DNA of 64,000 nt from Desulfotomaculum sp. (GTDB taxonomy: Bacteria > Bacillota > Desulfotomaculia > Desulfotomaculales > Nap2-2B): assembly GCA_003485325.1 (NCBI GenBank), contig DMZI01000041.1, positions 1 to 64,000 on the forward strand, written 5' to 3'. Positions within the stretch are counted from its first letter, which is position 1. Each line of letters starts with the position of its first letter. Below are positions 8,086 through 17,151 of the stretch, one piece after another. The position numbers and the translations under genes were made by a program. The notes below the pieces were generated by a model that was not told the origin of the DNA, searched no databases, and saw nothing but the letters and a program-made list of their open reading frames with translations.

Positions 8086-9280
8086 GCTGGAAGAATTGAT
8101 TGCGGAGCTTTGCCCGGATGGAGTGGAGTATAAATTCTTATCTGATATTTGTGATATTACTCGCGGTCGTGTAATGTCAAAAGAATATTTAAGAGATAAT
8201 GCCGGTGAATATCCAGTATACTCATCACAGACTGCAAATAATGGAATCTTTGGTTTTATCGATAATTATGACTATGATTGTGAATCTATAACTTGGACTA
8301 CTGATGGTGCAAACGCTGGGTCTGTTTTTTACCGTGTTAACGAAAAATTTAGTATTACTAATGTGTGTGGTTTACTACGAGTAATAGATCATAATATCAT
8401 GAATACAAAGTTTCTCTATTACTATTTGCAAATAGTTACCAAGGATTACGTTAATTCTGGTATGGGGAATCCAAAGTTGATGAGTAATGTAATGGCAAGG
8501 GTTCTCATCCCCCTCACGCCGCTGCCGGTGCAGCGTGAAATTGTCCGGATACTGGACAATTTCACGGAGCTTACAGCGGAGCTTACGGCGGAGCTTACGG
8601 CGGAGCTTACGGCGCGGGAAAAGCAGTATGAGTATTATCGTAATCACCTGCTTACATTTGGAGATGATGTAACAATAAGTACGTTGGGAGAAATTTCAAT
8701 TAAGACATACTCAGGTGGTACACCTCTGGCAAACAATGCTGAATATTATGGTGGAGATATCCCTTGGCTTCGTACACAAGAGGTGCGTTTTGTGGACATT
8801 TATGATACCGAAATGCGAATCACTCCAGCGGCGTTAAAGAATTCAGCAGCAAGATGGATACCAGAGAACTGTGTAATTGTTGCAATCTCTGGCGCGACTG
8901 CAGGTAGATCGGCTATTAATAAGATTCCCTTGACAACAAATCAACACTGTTGTTGTTTAGAGATTAATCCTCAAAAGGCTCACTATCGCTATGTATTTCA
9001 TTGGGTAAGTAGCCAATACCAGAAGCTCAAAGCTCTTGGTCAAGGCGCGCGTTCTGACTTAAATTCAGGCATTATCAAAGGTTATCCGATACCCATTCCA
9101 TCTCTCAAAGAACAAACCCGCATTGTCGCCATCCTCGACCGCTTTGACGCCCTGTGCAACGACCTGACCAGCGGTCTGCCCGCGGAAATTGAGGCAAGGC
9201 GCAAGCAGTATGAATATTACCGGGATAAGCTTTTAACCTTTCCTGCCTTGCCGGAAGGCGGTAAGGGGGCGACAGCATGA
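8072..9280 (+). CDS. hsdS: Type I restriction-modification system, specificity subunit
   Basis: 402 residues with the usual two-half plan. TRD1 covers about 15-160 and the central conserved region about 160-195 (LPVQREIVRILDNFTELTA, then REKQYEYYRNHLLTF). TRD2 covers about 200-360, and a distal conserved region (LKEQTRIVAILDRFDALCNDL, then RRKQYEYYRDKLLTF) ends the protein. The two conserved regions repeat each other, as expected for the circularly organised HsdS fold. It recognises a split DNA target and bridges two HsdM subunits. The central spacer contains four tandem 12-bp units coding for ELTA. Start 8072 was taken because AAAGGCGG lies close upstream; ATG 8078 is an alternative. Its end overlaps hsdR by ATGA. 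Confidence 0.93.
   Translation: MQMSRLEELIAELCPDGVEYKFLSDICDITRGRVMSKEYLRDNAGEYPVYSSQTANNGIFGFIDNYDYDCESITWTTDGANAGSVFYRVNEKFSITNVCGLLRVIDHNIMNTKFLYYYLQIVTKDYVNSGMGNPKLMSNVMARVLIPLTPLPVQREIVRILDNFTELTAELTAELTAELTAREKQYEYYRNHLLTFGDDVTISTLGEISIKTYSGGTPLANNAEYYGGDIPWLRTQEVRFVDIYDTEMRITPAALKNSAARWIPENCVIVAISGATAGRSAINKIPLTTNQHCCCLEINPQKAHYRYVFHWVSSQYQKLKALGQGARSDLNSGIIKGYPIPIPSLKEQTRIVAILDRFDALCNDLTSGLPAEIEARRKQYEYYRDKLLTFPALPEGGKGATA
8567..8614 (+). repeat. Four tandem 12-bp units in the HsdS spacer
   Basis: Units at 8567-8578, 8579-8590, 8591-8602 and 8603-8614 read GAGCTTACRGCG, the first with A and the others with G at the variable base. Each codes for E-L-T-A. In EcoR124-type enzymes the copy number of an equivalent TAEL repeat sets the length of the non-specific spacer in the DNA target, and copies can be gained or lost. 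Confidence 0.95.
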
Positions 9281-12200
9281 GCACATACAATATCGTCGCC
9301 AGCACCGACGAAGCGACGGTCGTTGCCGAGTATGCGGCTGAATACAGCGTCCGCCCGGAAAAGTACCAGAGCGAGGCTGACTTAGAGCGCGAGTTTATCC
9401 GCCTGCTGACCTCGCAGGGATATGAATATATTACAATCCACAACGAAGCCGCACTGATCGCCAACTTGCGCAGGCAGCTTGAACTGCTCAACGGCTTCAC
9501 CTTCACCGACGGCGAATGGGAAAGGTTTTTCACTGAATGCCTCGCCAACAACAACGAAGGGATTGCAGAAAAGACCCGGAAAATCCAGGACGACCATATA
9601 CAGATCCTTCGCCGGGATGACTTGTCTGCCCGCCTGACGGACGGACGGGCCGGCAAGGCAGGCGGCACAACCAAGAACATCTACCTCATCGATAAAAAGA
9701 ATATCCACAACAACCGGCTTCAAGTTATCAACCAGTACGAAGAATCTGCGGGAGCACACGATACCCGGTATGACGTGACGATCCTCGTGAACGGGCTGCC
9801 TCTTGTCCATATGGAGCTGAAGAAGCGGCGCGGCGTCGCCGTCCGCGAAGCGTTCAACCAGATCAACCGCTACCAGCGCGACAGCTTTTGGGCTTCGTCG
9901 GGTTTGTTTGAGTATGTGCAGATTTTCGTGATTTCCAACGGTACCCATACGAAGTATTACAGCAACACCACGCGGAGCGCGCATATCAAAGAGCAAAGCG
10001 GCAGCGAGCGCCGAAGGAGTAAGAAAACGAGCAACAGCTTTGAGTTTACGAGCTTTTGGGCGGATGCTAATAACAAAATCATCCCCGAACTGGCGGACTT
10101 TACCAAGACTTTTTTCGCCAAGCACACCCTCTTGAATATACTGACCAAATACTGCGTGTTTACATCCGAGGAACTGCTGCTGGTCATGCGTCCTTATCAA
10201 ATCGCGGCGGCGGAACGCATATTGTCCCGCATTGCCATATCGACCAACTACAAGAAAATGGGGACGACAGCAGCGGGCGGATATATCTGGCATACAACAG
10301 GCTCCGGGAAAACCCTGACCAGCTTCAAAACAGCGCAGCTGGCCTGCGCCCTGCCCTATGTGAACAAAGTATTGTTCGTCGTCGACCGCAAAGACCTGGA
10401 CTACCAGACGATGAAGGAGTACGACCGCTTTGAAAAGGGAGCCGCAAACGGAAACACGTCTACCAGGGTTCTTCAGCGCCAGCTCGAAGACAGAAACGAA
10501 AAAGGCAATCCCCACGAATACAAAATCATCGTCACCACGATTCAAAAGCTGGATGTGTTTATCCGCAAAAACAAGCAGCACGACATCTACAAAAAGCACG
10601 TCGTGCTGATTTTCGACGAGTGCCACCGTTCCCAGTTTGGCTATATGCACCAGGCCATCACGAAGAGCTTTAAGAACTACCATATCTTCGGCTTTACGGG
10701 AACGCCGATCTTCGCCGCGAATGCCGGTTCAGGCGGCGCCCCGCTGCTGCGGACAACCGAGCAGGCTTTCGGCGAAAAGCTGCACACCTACACCATTGTG
10801 GACGCGATCAACGACGGAAATGTATTGCCTTTCAGGATAGACTTCATTAATACCGTCAAGATGCCGGACCACATAGACGACAAAAAGGTTTATGCCATAG
10901 ACCGCGAAAAAGCCCTGGCAGACCCGCAGCGGATCAGTGAAATTGCCGCCTATGTTCTCGAGCACTTCGACCAAAAAACAAAGCGCAGCAGTTTCTATGC
11001 GTTTTCCGCCAAATGGGAAGAGGCCGATAAGCAGAATCCAAAGATGATGATAGAGAAGCGAGAAAAAAGGCGCGTGGCGGGTTTTAATTCCATATTCGCC
11101 GCCGCATCCATTCCAATGGCAATGAGGTACTATGCCGAGTTTAACAAGCAGATTGCACAGAAGAACCGCAACCTCACCATAGCGACCATCTTCAGCTTCA
11201 GCGCAAACGAGGATGAGCCGGACGGGCTGCTGCCGGACGAGGACTTCAATATGGACAACCTCGACCAGAGCTCGCGGGATTTTCTCGACGCGGCGATCAA
11301 GGATTACAATGCGGCGTTCAATACGAATTACGATACATCTGCGGACAAATTTCAAAACTACTATAAAGACCTTTCCCTGCGCATGAAAAACCGGGAGATT
11401 GATCTGCTGATTGTGGTCAATATGTTCCTGACCGGCTTTGACGCGACCGCCCTCAACACGCTCTGGGTGGATAAAAACTTAAGGCAGCATGGGCTGCTTC
11501 AGGCGTTTTCGCGGACGAACCGCATTTTAAACAGCGTCAAGACTTTTGGGAATATCGTCTGCTTCCGCGACTTGAAAGAGGAAACGGACAAGGCCATTGC
11601 TCTGTTCGGCAACAAGGACGCAGGCGGTATTGTACTGCTCAAAACCTACGACGAATACTATAACGGATATGATGAAAAAGGCGAGCACAGGCCGGGCTAT
11701 GAAGAACTGATTGCCGACCTCACCGCGCAGTATCCGCTTGGACAGCCTATCACCGGCGAAGAAGCGCAAAAGGACTTTATCCGGCTGTACGGAGCAATTT
11801 TAAGGCTGAGGAATATCCTTACTTCCTTCGACGATTTCGCCGGCCATGAAATTTTGTCGGAAAGGGATTTTCAGGACTATCAGAGCATCTATATCGACCT
11901 GTACCAGGAATTCAGGAAAGGCGCCGGCGGTGACAAAGAAACCATCAATGACGACATTGTTTTCGAGATTGAACTGATCCGGCAGATCGAGGTAAACATT
12001 GACTACATCCTTATGCTTGTGGCCAAATACCATGAATCCAACTGCAAAGATAAAAGTATTCTTACGACCATCGACAAAGCCATCAATTCAAGCATTGAGC
12101 TTCGCAGCAAGAAAGAGCTCATTGAGCGTTTCATTGAACAAGTCAATGTATCGACCAAGGTAGATGAGGATTGGCGCAAATTCTTGCATGAACGTAAAGA

Positions 12201-12528
12201 AGCGGATATTACGGCCATCATAGAAGAAGAAAAGTTAAAGCCTGAAGAAACGCGGCGTTTCATTGATAACGCCTTGCGAGACGGTATGTTGAAAACAACA
12301 GGCACGGCCATTGATAAAATCATGCCGCCCGTATCGCGCTTCGGCGGCGCCCGGGCGGTTAAGAAGCAGGGAATTATTGAAAAGTGCTTAAATTCTTCGA
12401 AAAGTACTTGGGATTGGTATAAACAAAGACCACACACGGCGCAAAGTCCAAAACCAAGAAGTTTAACGGCTACAAGACCCACGTTACGGAGACTGTGGAA
12501 AACAAATTTATCACCAACATTGCCGTAA
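9277..12528 (+). CDS. hsdR: Type I restriction-modification system, restriction/translocase subunit
   Basis: 1083 residues. The N-terminal PD-(D/E)xK nuclease is visible as YDVTILVNGLPLVHMELKKR (Asp, then Glu-Leu-Lys with Glu at about 180). The superfamily 2 motor follows: Walker A TTGSGKT near 340-346, DECH box at about 447-450 in DECHRSQFG, motif III FTGTP near 474-478, and motif VI QAFSRTNR in the second RecA domain. The subunit translocates DNA and cuts at a distance when the site is unmethylated. The last part is abnormal. After KKQGIIEKC the frame shifts by one base; the out-of-frame continuation KFFEKYLGLV with stop at 12420-12422 is the likely native end. The present tail of ~45 residues runs into transposase-like DNA. 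The catalytic domains are intact, so activity may survive. Confidence 0.92.
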   Translation: MSTYNIVASTDEATVVAEYAAEYSVRPEKYQSEADLEREFIRLLTSQGYEYITIHNEAALIANLRRQLELLNGFTFTDGEWERFFTECLANNNEGIAEKTRKIQDDHIQILRRDDLSARLTDGRAGKAGGTTKNIYLIDKKNIHNNRLQVINQYEESAGAHDTRYDVTILVNGLPLVHMELKKRRGVAVREAFNQINRYQRDSFWASSGLFEYVQIFVISNGTHTKYYSNTTRSAHIKEQSGSERRRSKKTSNSFEFTSFWADANNKIIPELADFTKTFFAKHTLLNILTKYCVFTSEELLLVMRPYQIAAAERILSRIAISTNYKKMGTTAAGGYIWHTTGSGKTLTSFKTAQLACALPYVNKVLFVVDRKDLDYQTMKEYDRFEKGAANGNTSTRVLQRQLEDRNEKGNPHEYKIIVTTIQKLDVFIRKNKQHDIYKKHVVLIFDECHRSQFGYMHQAITKSFKNYHIFGFTGTPIFAANAGSGGAPLLRTTEQAFGEKLHTYTIVDAINDGNVLPFRIDFINTVKMPDHIDDKKVYAIDREKALADPQRISEIAAYVLEHFDQKTKRSSFYAFSAKWEEADKQNPKMMIEKREKRRVAGFNSIFAAASIPMAMRYYAEFNKQIAQKNRNLTIATIFSFSANEDEPDGLLPDEDFNMDNLDQSSRDFLDAAIKDYNAAFNTNYDTSADKFQNYYKDLSLRMKNREIDLLIVVNMFLTGFDATALNTLWVDKNLRQHGLLQAFSRTNRILNSVKTFGNIVCFRDLKEETDKAIALFGNKDAGGIVLLKTYDEYYNGYDEKGEHRPGYEELIADLTAQYPLGQPITGEEAQKDFIRLYGAILRLRNILTSFDDFAGHEILSERDFQDYQSIYIDLYQEFRKGAGGDKETINDDIVFEIELIRQIEVNIDYILMLVAKYHESNCKDKSILTTIDKAINSSIELRSKKELIERFIEQVNVSTKVDEDWRKFLHERKEADITAIIEEEKLKPEETRRFIDNALRDGMLKTTGTAIDKIMPPVSRFGGARAVKKQGIIEKCLNSSKSTWDWYKQRPHTAQSPKPRSLTATRPTLRRLWKTNLSPTLP

Positions 12529-12770
12529 CTTAAGGAAAACGTCTCCGATCCCGAAGCGGTAGTAAAAAACCCCAAGATATGGTCACCAATACCGGTCTGA
12601 AATCTGAAAAAATGATTGGCGAAGGGGCTTAGGGCAGAGGAGATCGCTACGGGCAAGAAAACCTACAATAAAAAAACAGCCAGGCCTGAATTTACAGCTT
12701 CCCCAAAGAAGCCTGCCAGGCGTGGCGACCGCCTATTTTTTAACCCGCCCAGATAAAGGCGGCCGGCTTC
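12423..12770 (+). pseudogene. Remnant of an IS1182-like transposase
   Basis: Translated directly after the native hsdR stop, the sequence reads KTTHGAKSKTKKFNGYKTHV, then ETVENKFITNIAVT, then in shifted frames NVSDPEAVV and TGLKSEKMIGEGA. These resemble the central catalytic stretch of IS1182/IS5-type transposases. It has several stops and frameshifts and no beginning or end. Its GC-rich 3' part (12660-12770) is not clearly assignable. Confidence 0.5.
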
Positions 12771-13031
12771 GCTAAAAGAAGCCATGAACTTTTCGACCAG
12801 GGCTTAAGCGTACCCTGGCCCTTTTCTCCCGGTAGCTTTTGTCAGCCTGCCAATCTTCTTAATGCTAACTCCTTCCGCCTTTAATGTTATGACCTGTTGC
12901 CAGCGGAATATACTCAGCAATCCCCTCTAACCTCCTTCTTACGAGGGAGATCGTATCATAGAGGGGTCAACTTTAAATGATGAAAAGGGTCAGATCTATT
13001 TTACGATTTACAAACACATGTTAGGAACTGC
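12771..13031. other. Degenerate intergenic DNA at the island edge
   Basis: No gene or clear element is seen. Short inverted segments occur (CCAGGG at 12799 with CCCTGG at 12813; CCCCTCT near 12925 with AGAGGGG near 12960). The phrase AAAGGGTCAGATCTATTTT near 12978 looks like the terminal sequence of an unidentified mobile element. Confidence 0.3.
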
Positions 13032-13904
13032 TTAATAGGGAGATTTTGGGATACCCATGCGGTATTTCCCTCTGGTTTCAAAACCGCCGATTCCCGGAAA
13101 CCCGGTTATAGTCCCACTTATTATGTCTTTTAAAGAAATAGGATCATAGATTGATGAATAAGCTATCTTTTCAACGACAAAAACAGGATCAAACGCATGA
13201 ATAAGGACACGCTCAGGAGAGCTTGCAAAGTTTGCGCCTGCATCCAGAATTGCATCATAATGAGACTGGCACGCGCCCGCAAAAATAATCAGATCATCCT
13301 TATTCCTTTCAAATTCACGGGCAACCCTGACGGAATCAATAAAATATGATGAACTATGGTAATTTTTAAGATCCGTAAAATCCCGGGCGCCTTTAACAAG
13401 CCCGTCATGTCCGGTAACAACCAGAATGTCCGGATTATGCTTCCGCAGTAACTTTCCCACCTCATGAGACTGCAGTTCTTCAGAAATAAAATAACCGTCA
13501 GCCGAGATGCTTAGTTGGCGATAAGTAGTAAGACAGAGTTCCAGATAATCTTCATCCCCGTCAATATGAAGAACTGAACCCGGCAAATCGAAACTTTCAA
13601 TTTTATTTGACTGGTTAACTATTCTGTTTAACTTTTCGATCTGTTCTTTCTGACGCTTGGCAAAAACTCTTTTCATGTGTTCATGATTGTTGGCCATGAA
13701 CCTGCGTAAATATTCGGCTACTTTACCTGGTTCAAACTTACACAGGTCACCCAGGGGCGAATTTGCCATCAGACGCATATCCAACCCCCTAAGACGTGCG
13801 TACTCATGACCGTCATTGCCTATAAAGACTTCAATTACTTTAAAAAAAATATCGCATCCGTAAGAGATCCGTCCTACAATATCTCCCGGTTTAATCTTCT
13901 CCAT
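13032..13904 (-). CDS. yabG: Sporulation-specific protease YabG
   Basis: 290 residues, full length for the family. YabG is a cysteine protease made in the mother cell late in sporulation; in Bacillus it trims coat proteins such as SafA, and in Clostridioides it trims pre-proteins used in germination. Recognisable are the N-terminal KIKPGDIVGRISYGCDIFFK, the central ILVVTGHDGLVKGARDF with the conserved His, FAGACQSHYDAILDAGANF with the conserved Cys, and the family ending FETRGKYRMGIP. The upstream sequence contains ACA, then CATAAACTG about 17 bases later, a partial match to a sigma-K promoter (weak). In Bacillus yabG is next to rsmA; here two genes separate them. Confidence 0.95.
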   Translation of the reverse strand: MEKIKPGDIVGRISYGCDIFFKVIEVFIGNDGHEYARLRGLDMRLMANSPLGDLCKFEPGKVAEYLRRFMANNHEHMKRVFAKRQKEQIEKLNRIVNQSNKIESFDLPGSVLHIDGDEDYLELCLTTYRQLSISADGYFISEELQSHEVGKLLRKHNPDILVVTGHDGLVKGARDFTDLKNYHSSSYFIDSVRVAREFERNKDDLIIFAGACQSHYDAILDAGANFASSPERVLIHAFDPVFVVEKIAYSSIYDPISLKDIISGTITGFPGIGGFETRGKYRMGIPKSPY

Positions 13905-14038
13905 TGTCCAACCCTTGCTTCATACTATTTTTACAGTTTATGTTTCATGTGTATTGAGTTGTGACAACCAAATCAGAGAACATTTTCCTTGTAATTACAT
14001 AATTTGAATTAGCAACTATAAAGGAAAGGGTGTATTTA

Positions 14039-14842
14039 ATGATAGCCGCAGTTGTACCTGTTAAAAATGAAGCAGCGACAATTAGGAAAGTTATTAAAAC
14101 TGTCAGCGGTACAGGAGTTGACCTTATAATTCCAATCTTTAACGGCTGTACGGATAAATCCCGGGAAATAATTGAAACAATGAACTATACAAACATCTCG
14201 CCTATTAACTTTGAAAGCTCTTTGGGAATAGATGTCCCGAGGTCTGTAGGAGCGGCCTGGGCGCACAGGCTGGGAGCTGATATAATTCTTTTCATTGACG
14301 GAGATATGGAAGGGAATATAGCCAATACACTAAGGATGCTTCTGTCAAGCATCTCAAGAAAAAGATTGCATATGGCCTTAACCGACTGCTACCCCCCGGA
14401 AACGGAGAGCAAACCTTCACAGCTTGCCAGATATTTATTAAATTTACGAATAGAACTGAACAGAACTCTGGGATTAGAAGAAGCAATCGGGAACGCTTCT
14501 CCTTCCCACGGACCACATGCTATTACAAGAGAATTTGTTGAAAGTGTACCCTACAAGGAACTTGCTGTTCCTCCAGTAGCGCTTGCCCTGGCTGCGCGCT
14601 GCCGCCTGAACGTTGGTATAGGAGCGCGCCTTCCCCACGCCAGACTTGGTTCCAGGCAAAGGGATTTTTATCATAACAAACAAATTGCTGAAACAATCAT
14701 TGGGGATTGTCTGGAGGCATTACAAGTTTTTTACGGCCATAACCGGACCAGGACTCAGGACGGTAAAACTTATCTTGGATACCATACAGAAAGGAGATTT
14801 GATTTGCTGGAGGATTTTCTGAAGAAAATTTTCACGCAATAA
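14039..14842 (+). CDS. Family 2 glycosyltransferase
   Basis: 267 residues. The GT-A nucleotide-sugar domain is shown by AAVVPVKNEAATIRKVI at the start, LIIPIFNGCTDKSREII, and the DxD-type metal-binding motif in ILFIDGDMEG near residues 84-91. There are no membrane segments, so it is a soluble transferase with unknown donor and acceptor. A GTG lies in frame at 14030, but AAGGAAAGGG (14021-14030) is correctly spaced from ATG 14039. The gene diverges from yabG and meets the ykuK-like gene tail to tail with no bases between the two stop codons. Confidence 0.8.
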   Translation: MIAAVVPVKNEAATIRKVIKTVSGTGVDLIIPIFNGCTDKSREIIETMNYTNISPINFESSLGIDVPRSVGAAWAHRLGADIILFIDGDMEGNIANTLRMLLSSISRKRLHMALTDCYPPETESKPSQLARYLLNLRIELNRTLGLEEAIGNASPSHGPHAITREFVESVPYKELAVPPVALALAARCRLNVGIGARLPHARLGSRQRDFYHNKQIAETIIGDCLEALQVFYGHNRTRTQDGKTYLGYHTERRFDLLEDFLKKIFTQ

Positions 14843-15313
14843 CTACTTGGTATGTTTATCAGCAACGTTTGAAGCTCCAAATGCCTCCGGCTTAATTTTT
14901 GCGTGAAAACCACTACCGGTTACCATTCCTACAACTTCCCTGATTAGATCCCGGGTTTCTCCCTGCTTTCCCACATCAATATGGATCTCAACCTCAGTGT
15001 CATCAAGGCCGCATTCAGAAAGATATTTTGCGACTAACCCACCCATTTCCAGGCTCAAAGATGTTTCATAAAATATTTTTTGCCTTAAGCTCTTGATTTT
15101 ACGCTGGAGTTTCTTGCGGTAAAAATAACGCGCTCCCTTGCCAAGCCTATGGATGATAATCGCTGTGACAAAACAAGAATTTTGTTTAACCTGGGAGTCT
15201 GTACCAATAATTATCTTGTACATCGAAGTCGGCAGACCTCGAATATAACTGGCAATTTCGGACATCATCTCATTAAAGGCTAGCCTGCCCTTGGTGGGAC
15301 TAATAAAATACAT
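14843..15313 (-). CDS. YkuK/DUF458 RNase H-like protein
   Basis: 156 residues of the DUF458 family, named for B. subtilis YkuK. The start FISPTKGRLAFNEMM and the strand KIIIGTDSQVKQ with a conserved Asp fit the family's RNase H-like fold; EVEIHIDVGKQGETRDLI holds a second conserved Asp. The activity is not known; the family is widespread in spore-forming Bacillota. It lies just upstream of yabG/GT DNA and downstream of rsmA on the same strand (23 bases after the rsmA stop in genome terms), so it may be cotranscribed with rsmA. Confidence 0.8.
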   Translation of the reverse strand: MYFISPTKGRLAFNEMMSEIASYIRGLPTSMYKIIIGTDSQVKQNSCFVTAIIIHRLGKGARYFYRKKLQRKIKSLRQKIFYETSLSLEMGGLVAKYLSECGLDDTEVEIHIDVGKQGETRDLIREVVGMVTGSGFHAKIKPEAFGASNVADKHTK

Positions 15314-15336
15314 CTTTATACCTCTTCCCCTTCATC

Positions 15337-16245
15337 TCAAGCTTTTTTGTTTGCTAAAGGCTTATACTCCCAGCATCGCCAGCAAATATCCGAAAACTCT
15401 TTTAGATTAAGAGTTTCCCCTCTCCGGCAGGGATCAATCCCTACAGACTGTATTATCTCTTTCCATTGCTGACGGTTAAGACCGGAAATTAAATGGCCGC
15501 CTGAAAGGGCATTTAAAATGGTTTTCCGCCTTTGGCCGAATGCGCCGCGTACCAGGCTAAAAAAAAGCTCCTCTTCAGGGACCTTTACGAGCGGCGCATC
15601 CCGCCTGGCAAGAAGGACAACAGCCGATTCCACTTCCGGACGCGGGTAAAATACAGTACGGGGAACCATAAACAGAACTTTGGGAACTGTATAATATTGG
15701 ACAACTACACTCAAATTCCCGTAATCCTTGCTGCCGGGAACTGAGATCAAACGTGAGGAAACTTCACGCTGAACCATCAGGATTAAGGAACTAAAGCTAA
15801 ATTTTTTACGCAGCAGATACGTAAGGATCGGTGTCGTAATACTATAAGGCAGGTTTGAAATCACTTTATAAGATCTTTGACTGTAAACGGGCAATTCCTT
15901 GCATTTATCTCTGATAAGGTTGTCGTAATCCACTTTGAGCGCATCTTCAAAGACCAGTTCTACGTTGTCAATCCCGTCAAGAGTCTTTTTTAAGATTGGT
16001 GAAAGCTTTAAATCAAGTTCAACAGCGATTACCTTCCTGACACATTTTGCCATAACAGAGGTAAGCGTACCTGCGCCAGGGCCGATCTCTACAACCACAT
16101 CATCATCAGACAGATTTGCAGAATCAATTATCTTGCGGATAATATTGCCATCCAGAAGAAAGTTTTGACCTAACCCCTTATGGAATTGAAAGTTAAACCT
16201 GCTTAAAATCTCCTTTAGATTTTGTGAAGAATTGTGTTCCGGCAT
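15337..16245 (-). CDS. rsmA: 16S rRNA adenine dimethyltransferase KsgA/RsmA
   Basis: 302 residues. The enzyme methylates two adjacent adenines in the 3'-terminal helix 45 of 16S rRNA late in 30S assembly. Motifs visible: GQNFLLDGNIIRKII at the start, SAM-binding VVEIGPGAGTLT near 65-76, and catalytic SNLPYSITTPIL (NLPY) near 135. The C-terminal helical domain contains FGQRRKTILNAL. The start at 16245 is set by GCGGAGG directly upstream; a TTG 18 bases earlier lies inside that ribosome site. Loss of this gene in other bacteria gives kasugamycin resistance; here it appears intact. Confidence 0.95.
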   Translation of the reverse strand: MPEHNSSQNLKEILSRFNFQFHKGLGQNFLLDGNIIRKIIDSANLSDDDVVVEIGPGAGTLTSVMAKCVRKVIAVELDLKLSPILKKTLDGIDNVELVFEDALKVDYDNLIRDKCKELPVYSQRSYKVISNLPYSITTPILTYLLRKKFSFSSLILMVQREVSSRLISVPGSKDYGNLSVVVQYYTVPKVLFMVPRTVFYPRPEVESAVVLLARRDAPLVKVPEEELFFSLVRGAFGQRRKTILNALSGGHLISGLNRQQWKEIIQSVGIDPCRRGETLNLKEFSDICWRCWEYKPLANKKA

Positions 16246-16331
16246 TCGCAGCCTCCGCAACAAAACCCTGGAATAAAATCCTCAAGTGTATTTTTTCTTT
16301 ATATCATATTTTTATAAACAAAAAATGTTTT

Positions 16332-17135
16332 TTATATCTTAACCATTGTTAAACGACGGCCCGAAAAAGCAGCTACTTCCCTGTAACCCGCCTCTTTAAG
16401 ATACAAAGCCGCCTCTTCCCAATCTTCTCCAACCTGCTCTGGAAGATGAGCATCAGAACCCACAGTTGCCGGTACACCATATTTTTTAAACAACCTCAGC
16501 AATTCCAATGAAGGGTAAATCTCCCTCGCGGGATACCTTAAACCTGCAGTATTTACCTCTATGCATACATTTGCTTTTGCAATAATTCTGGCTGTCTGCT
16601 CATAAAGAAAAGTCAAATCGCTTTTTGGACGGTAGCCGAATTTTTTGATTAGGTCAGGGTGAGCCATAATATTAAAAAGGCCCGACCGGGCAGCGCTTTG
16701 AAGACAGGAAAAATAAGCGGCATAGATCTCGTCAAGGTTTATATGTTCATATTCATTTTTATTAGCCGGGTTGTCAACAGCCCAGCCATTGACGAAATGG
16801 ACCGAACCCAGAACGTAATCAAAAGGATACAGGGCAAGCAGCCTGTTCAATGCCGTATTATTACCGGGTATATAATCAGCTTCAATTCCAAGCTTGATGC
16901 TGAGATCATTGTTCTCTTCCCGCAGCTTAATTACCTTTGCCACATAAAAGGGCAATTCCTGTTCACTCATTGCCAAACCGGGATTGCGCTCGCTTTCGGG
17001 CAGCCAATACATGGGCAGATGATCTGAAAAACCTAATTCCTGCAAACCTTTTAAACGTGCTGCCGCAATATAATCTTCCATCTCACCCGAGGCATGGCCG
17101 CAAAGATTTGTATGACAGTGGTAATCCGAAAACAA
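16332..17135 (-). CDS. PHP-domain histidinol-phosphatase-like protein
   Basis: 267 residues. The metal-binding HxH of the PHP family is visible at the start (FSDYHCHTNLCGH). Further motifs are GFSDHLPMYWLP, GIEADYIPG, LGSVHFVNG, MAHPDLIKKFG, IEVNTAGLRYP and VGSDAHLPEQVG, which together match the HisJ/HisK type of histidinol-phosphatase (histidine pathway, histidinol phosphate to histidinol). No other his genes are nearby, so the substrate could differ. The start is TTG, supported by AAGGGAG about 7 bases upstream. It lies 16 bases after the MetE-like gene and is probably cotranscribed with it. Confidence 0.85.
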   Translation of the reverse strand: MFSDYHCHTNLCGHASGEMEDYIAAARLKGLQELGFSDHLPMYWLPESERNPGLAMSEQELPFYVAKVIKLREENNDLSIKLGIEADYIPGNNTALNRLLALYPFDYVLGSVHFVNGWAVDNPANKNEYEHINLDEIYAAYFSCLQSAARSGLFNIMAHPDLIKKFGYRPKSDLTFLYEQTARIIAKANVCIEVNTAGLRYPAREIYPSLELLRLFKKYGVPATVGSDAHLPEQVGEDWEEAALYLKEAGYREVAAFSGRRLTMVKI

Positions 17136-17151
17136 AAAAACACTCCCTTAG

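Noticed and set aside
9382..10683. 433-codon minus-strand frame opposite hsdR
   Set aside because: Shadow of the GC-rich hsdR codons; the plus-strand product has a full set of motor and nuclease motifs.
15532..16168. Plus-strand frames opposite rsmA
   Set aside because: Shadows of rsmA, whose SAM and NLPY motifs are clear on the minus strand.
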